From Chloroflexota bacterium (GTDB taxonomy: Bacteria > Chloroflexota > Dehalococcoidia > GIF9 > AB-539-J10), in NCBI GenBank assembly GCA_015222295.1, contig JADFUZ010000127.1:1-5713 (forward strand): DNA of 5,713 nucleotides. The letters run 5' to 3'. Shown piece after piece: positions 5,562 through 5,713 of this stretch. Under the pieces are notes generated by a model that was not told where the DNA came from, ran no database searches, and saw nothing but the letters and a program-made list of their open reading frames with translations. Made by a program: the position numbers and the translations under genes. The first letter of the stretch is position 1. Every line of letters starts with the position of its first letter.

Positions 5562-5713
5562 ATGCTTGTACGAAGACTTGAGGACGTTGAACCCATACCG
5601 TACGGTGACGGAGCAACCAAAAGAGTGGTGATCGGAGCCAGAGACGGCGCGCCTACCTTTGTGATGCGCGTCTTCGACTTGCGCCCAGGCAAGTCCAGCT
5701 CCAAACATAGCCA
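5562..5713 (+). CDS. Cupin-domain protein, N-terminal fragment
   Basis: Only 50 full codons are present before the window ends, with no stop. The peptide begins MLVRRLEDVEPIPYGDGA and continues into a beta-rich segment, TFVMRVFDLRPG. It then reads GKSSSKHS followed by an incomplete codon CA, which encodes His or Gln. If His, residues 43-51 match cupin motif 1, G-x5-H-x-H, whose histidines bind the active-site metal. The family are small cytosolic beta-barrel proteins: dioxygenases, isomerases, decarboxylases or simple binding proteins. The substrate cannot be told from this fragment. The gene starts 21 nt after the dehydrogenase stop with a strong ribosome binding site, so the two are probably co-transcribed. 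They may act on the same metabolite, which is inference from position only. Confidence 0.75.
   Translation, partial: MLVRRLEDVEPIPYGDGATKRVVIGARDGAPTFVMRVFDLRPGKSSSKHS

Noticed and set aside
5202..5708. Minus-strand open frame of 168 codons across the dehydrogenase end and the cupin start
   Set aside because: It is antisense to two genes with clear family motifs and a strong ribosome binding site, and its translation matches no known family.
33..5713. Mobile element, CRISPR array, tRNA or defence island
   Set aside because: I looked for terminal inverted repeats, regularly spaced repeats, cloverleaf ends and transposase, nuclease or toxin motifs and saw none. Apart from the adapter, the window reads as ordinary chromosomal DNA.

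Overview
This looks like the end of a metagenomic or draft-genome contig from a free-living bacterium. The first 32 bases are not genomic: they match the Illumina Nextera read-1 transposase adapter, so the genomic sequence starts at base 33. The DNA is moderately G+C rich, with frequent AGA/AGG arginine and ATA isoleucine codons and some non-ATG starts. The GroEL C-terminus (no GGM tail, ending PPGGYPEY), the codon use and the style of the housekeeping proteins suggest Chloroflexota, perhaps a Dehalococcoidia-like lineage. That assignment is an inference of modest confidence, since no marker RNA is present.

Layout: (1) 33-338, the last 101 codons of groEL on +, followed by a strong hairpin terminator (368-403). 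(2) 424-1683 on the minus strand, a complete M16B zinc metallopeptidase convergent with groEL. (3) 1684-1802, a compact divergent promoter region whose two predicted promoters overlap. (4) 1803-3227 on +, a complete pyruvate kinase with all main catalytic residues. (5) 3228-3393, an intergenic region with no convincing terminator. It holds a candidate promoter with a consensus TTGACA box inside a 7-bp inverted repeat. (6) 3394-4353 on +, a radical SAM enzyme of the COG0731 (TYW1-like) type with a C-terminal extension. (7) 4354-4589, a short intergenic region, a second TATGAT promoter and a roughly 180-nt leader with a good hairpin. (8) 4590-5540 on +, an extended short-chain dehydrogenase most like epimerase-type L-threonine dehydrogenases. 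(9) 5562-5713 on +, the 5' part of a cupin gene cut by the window end.

Most of the window is housekeeping: protein folding, peptide processing and lower glycolysis. The genes do not form one pathway. Only the dehydrogenase and the cupin look like an operon (21-nt gap, strong ribosome binding site). I see no mobile element, CRISPR array, RNA gene or defence system. The least explained items are the radical SAM enzyme, the dehydrogenase-cupin pair with its leader, and the promoter architecture.
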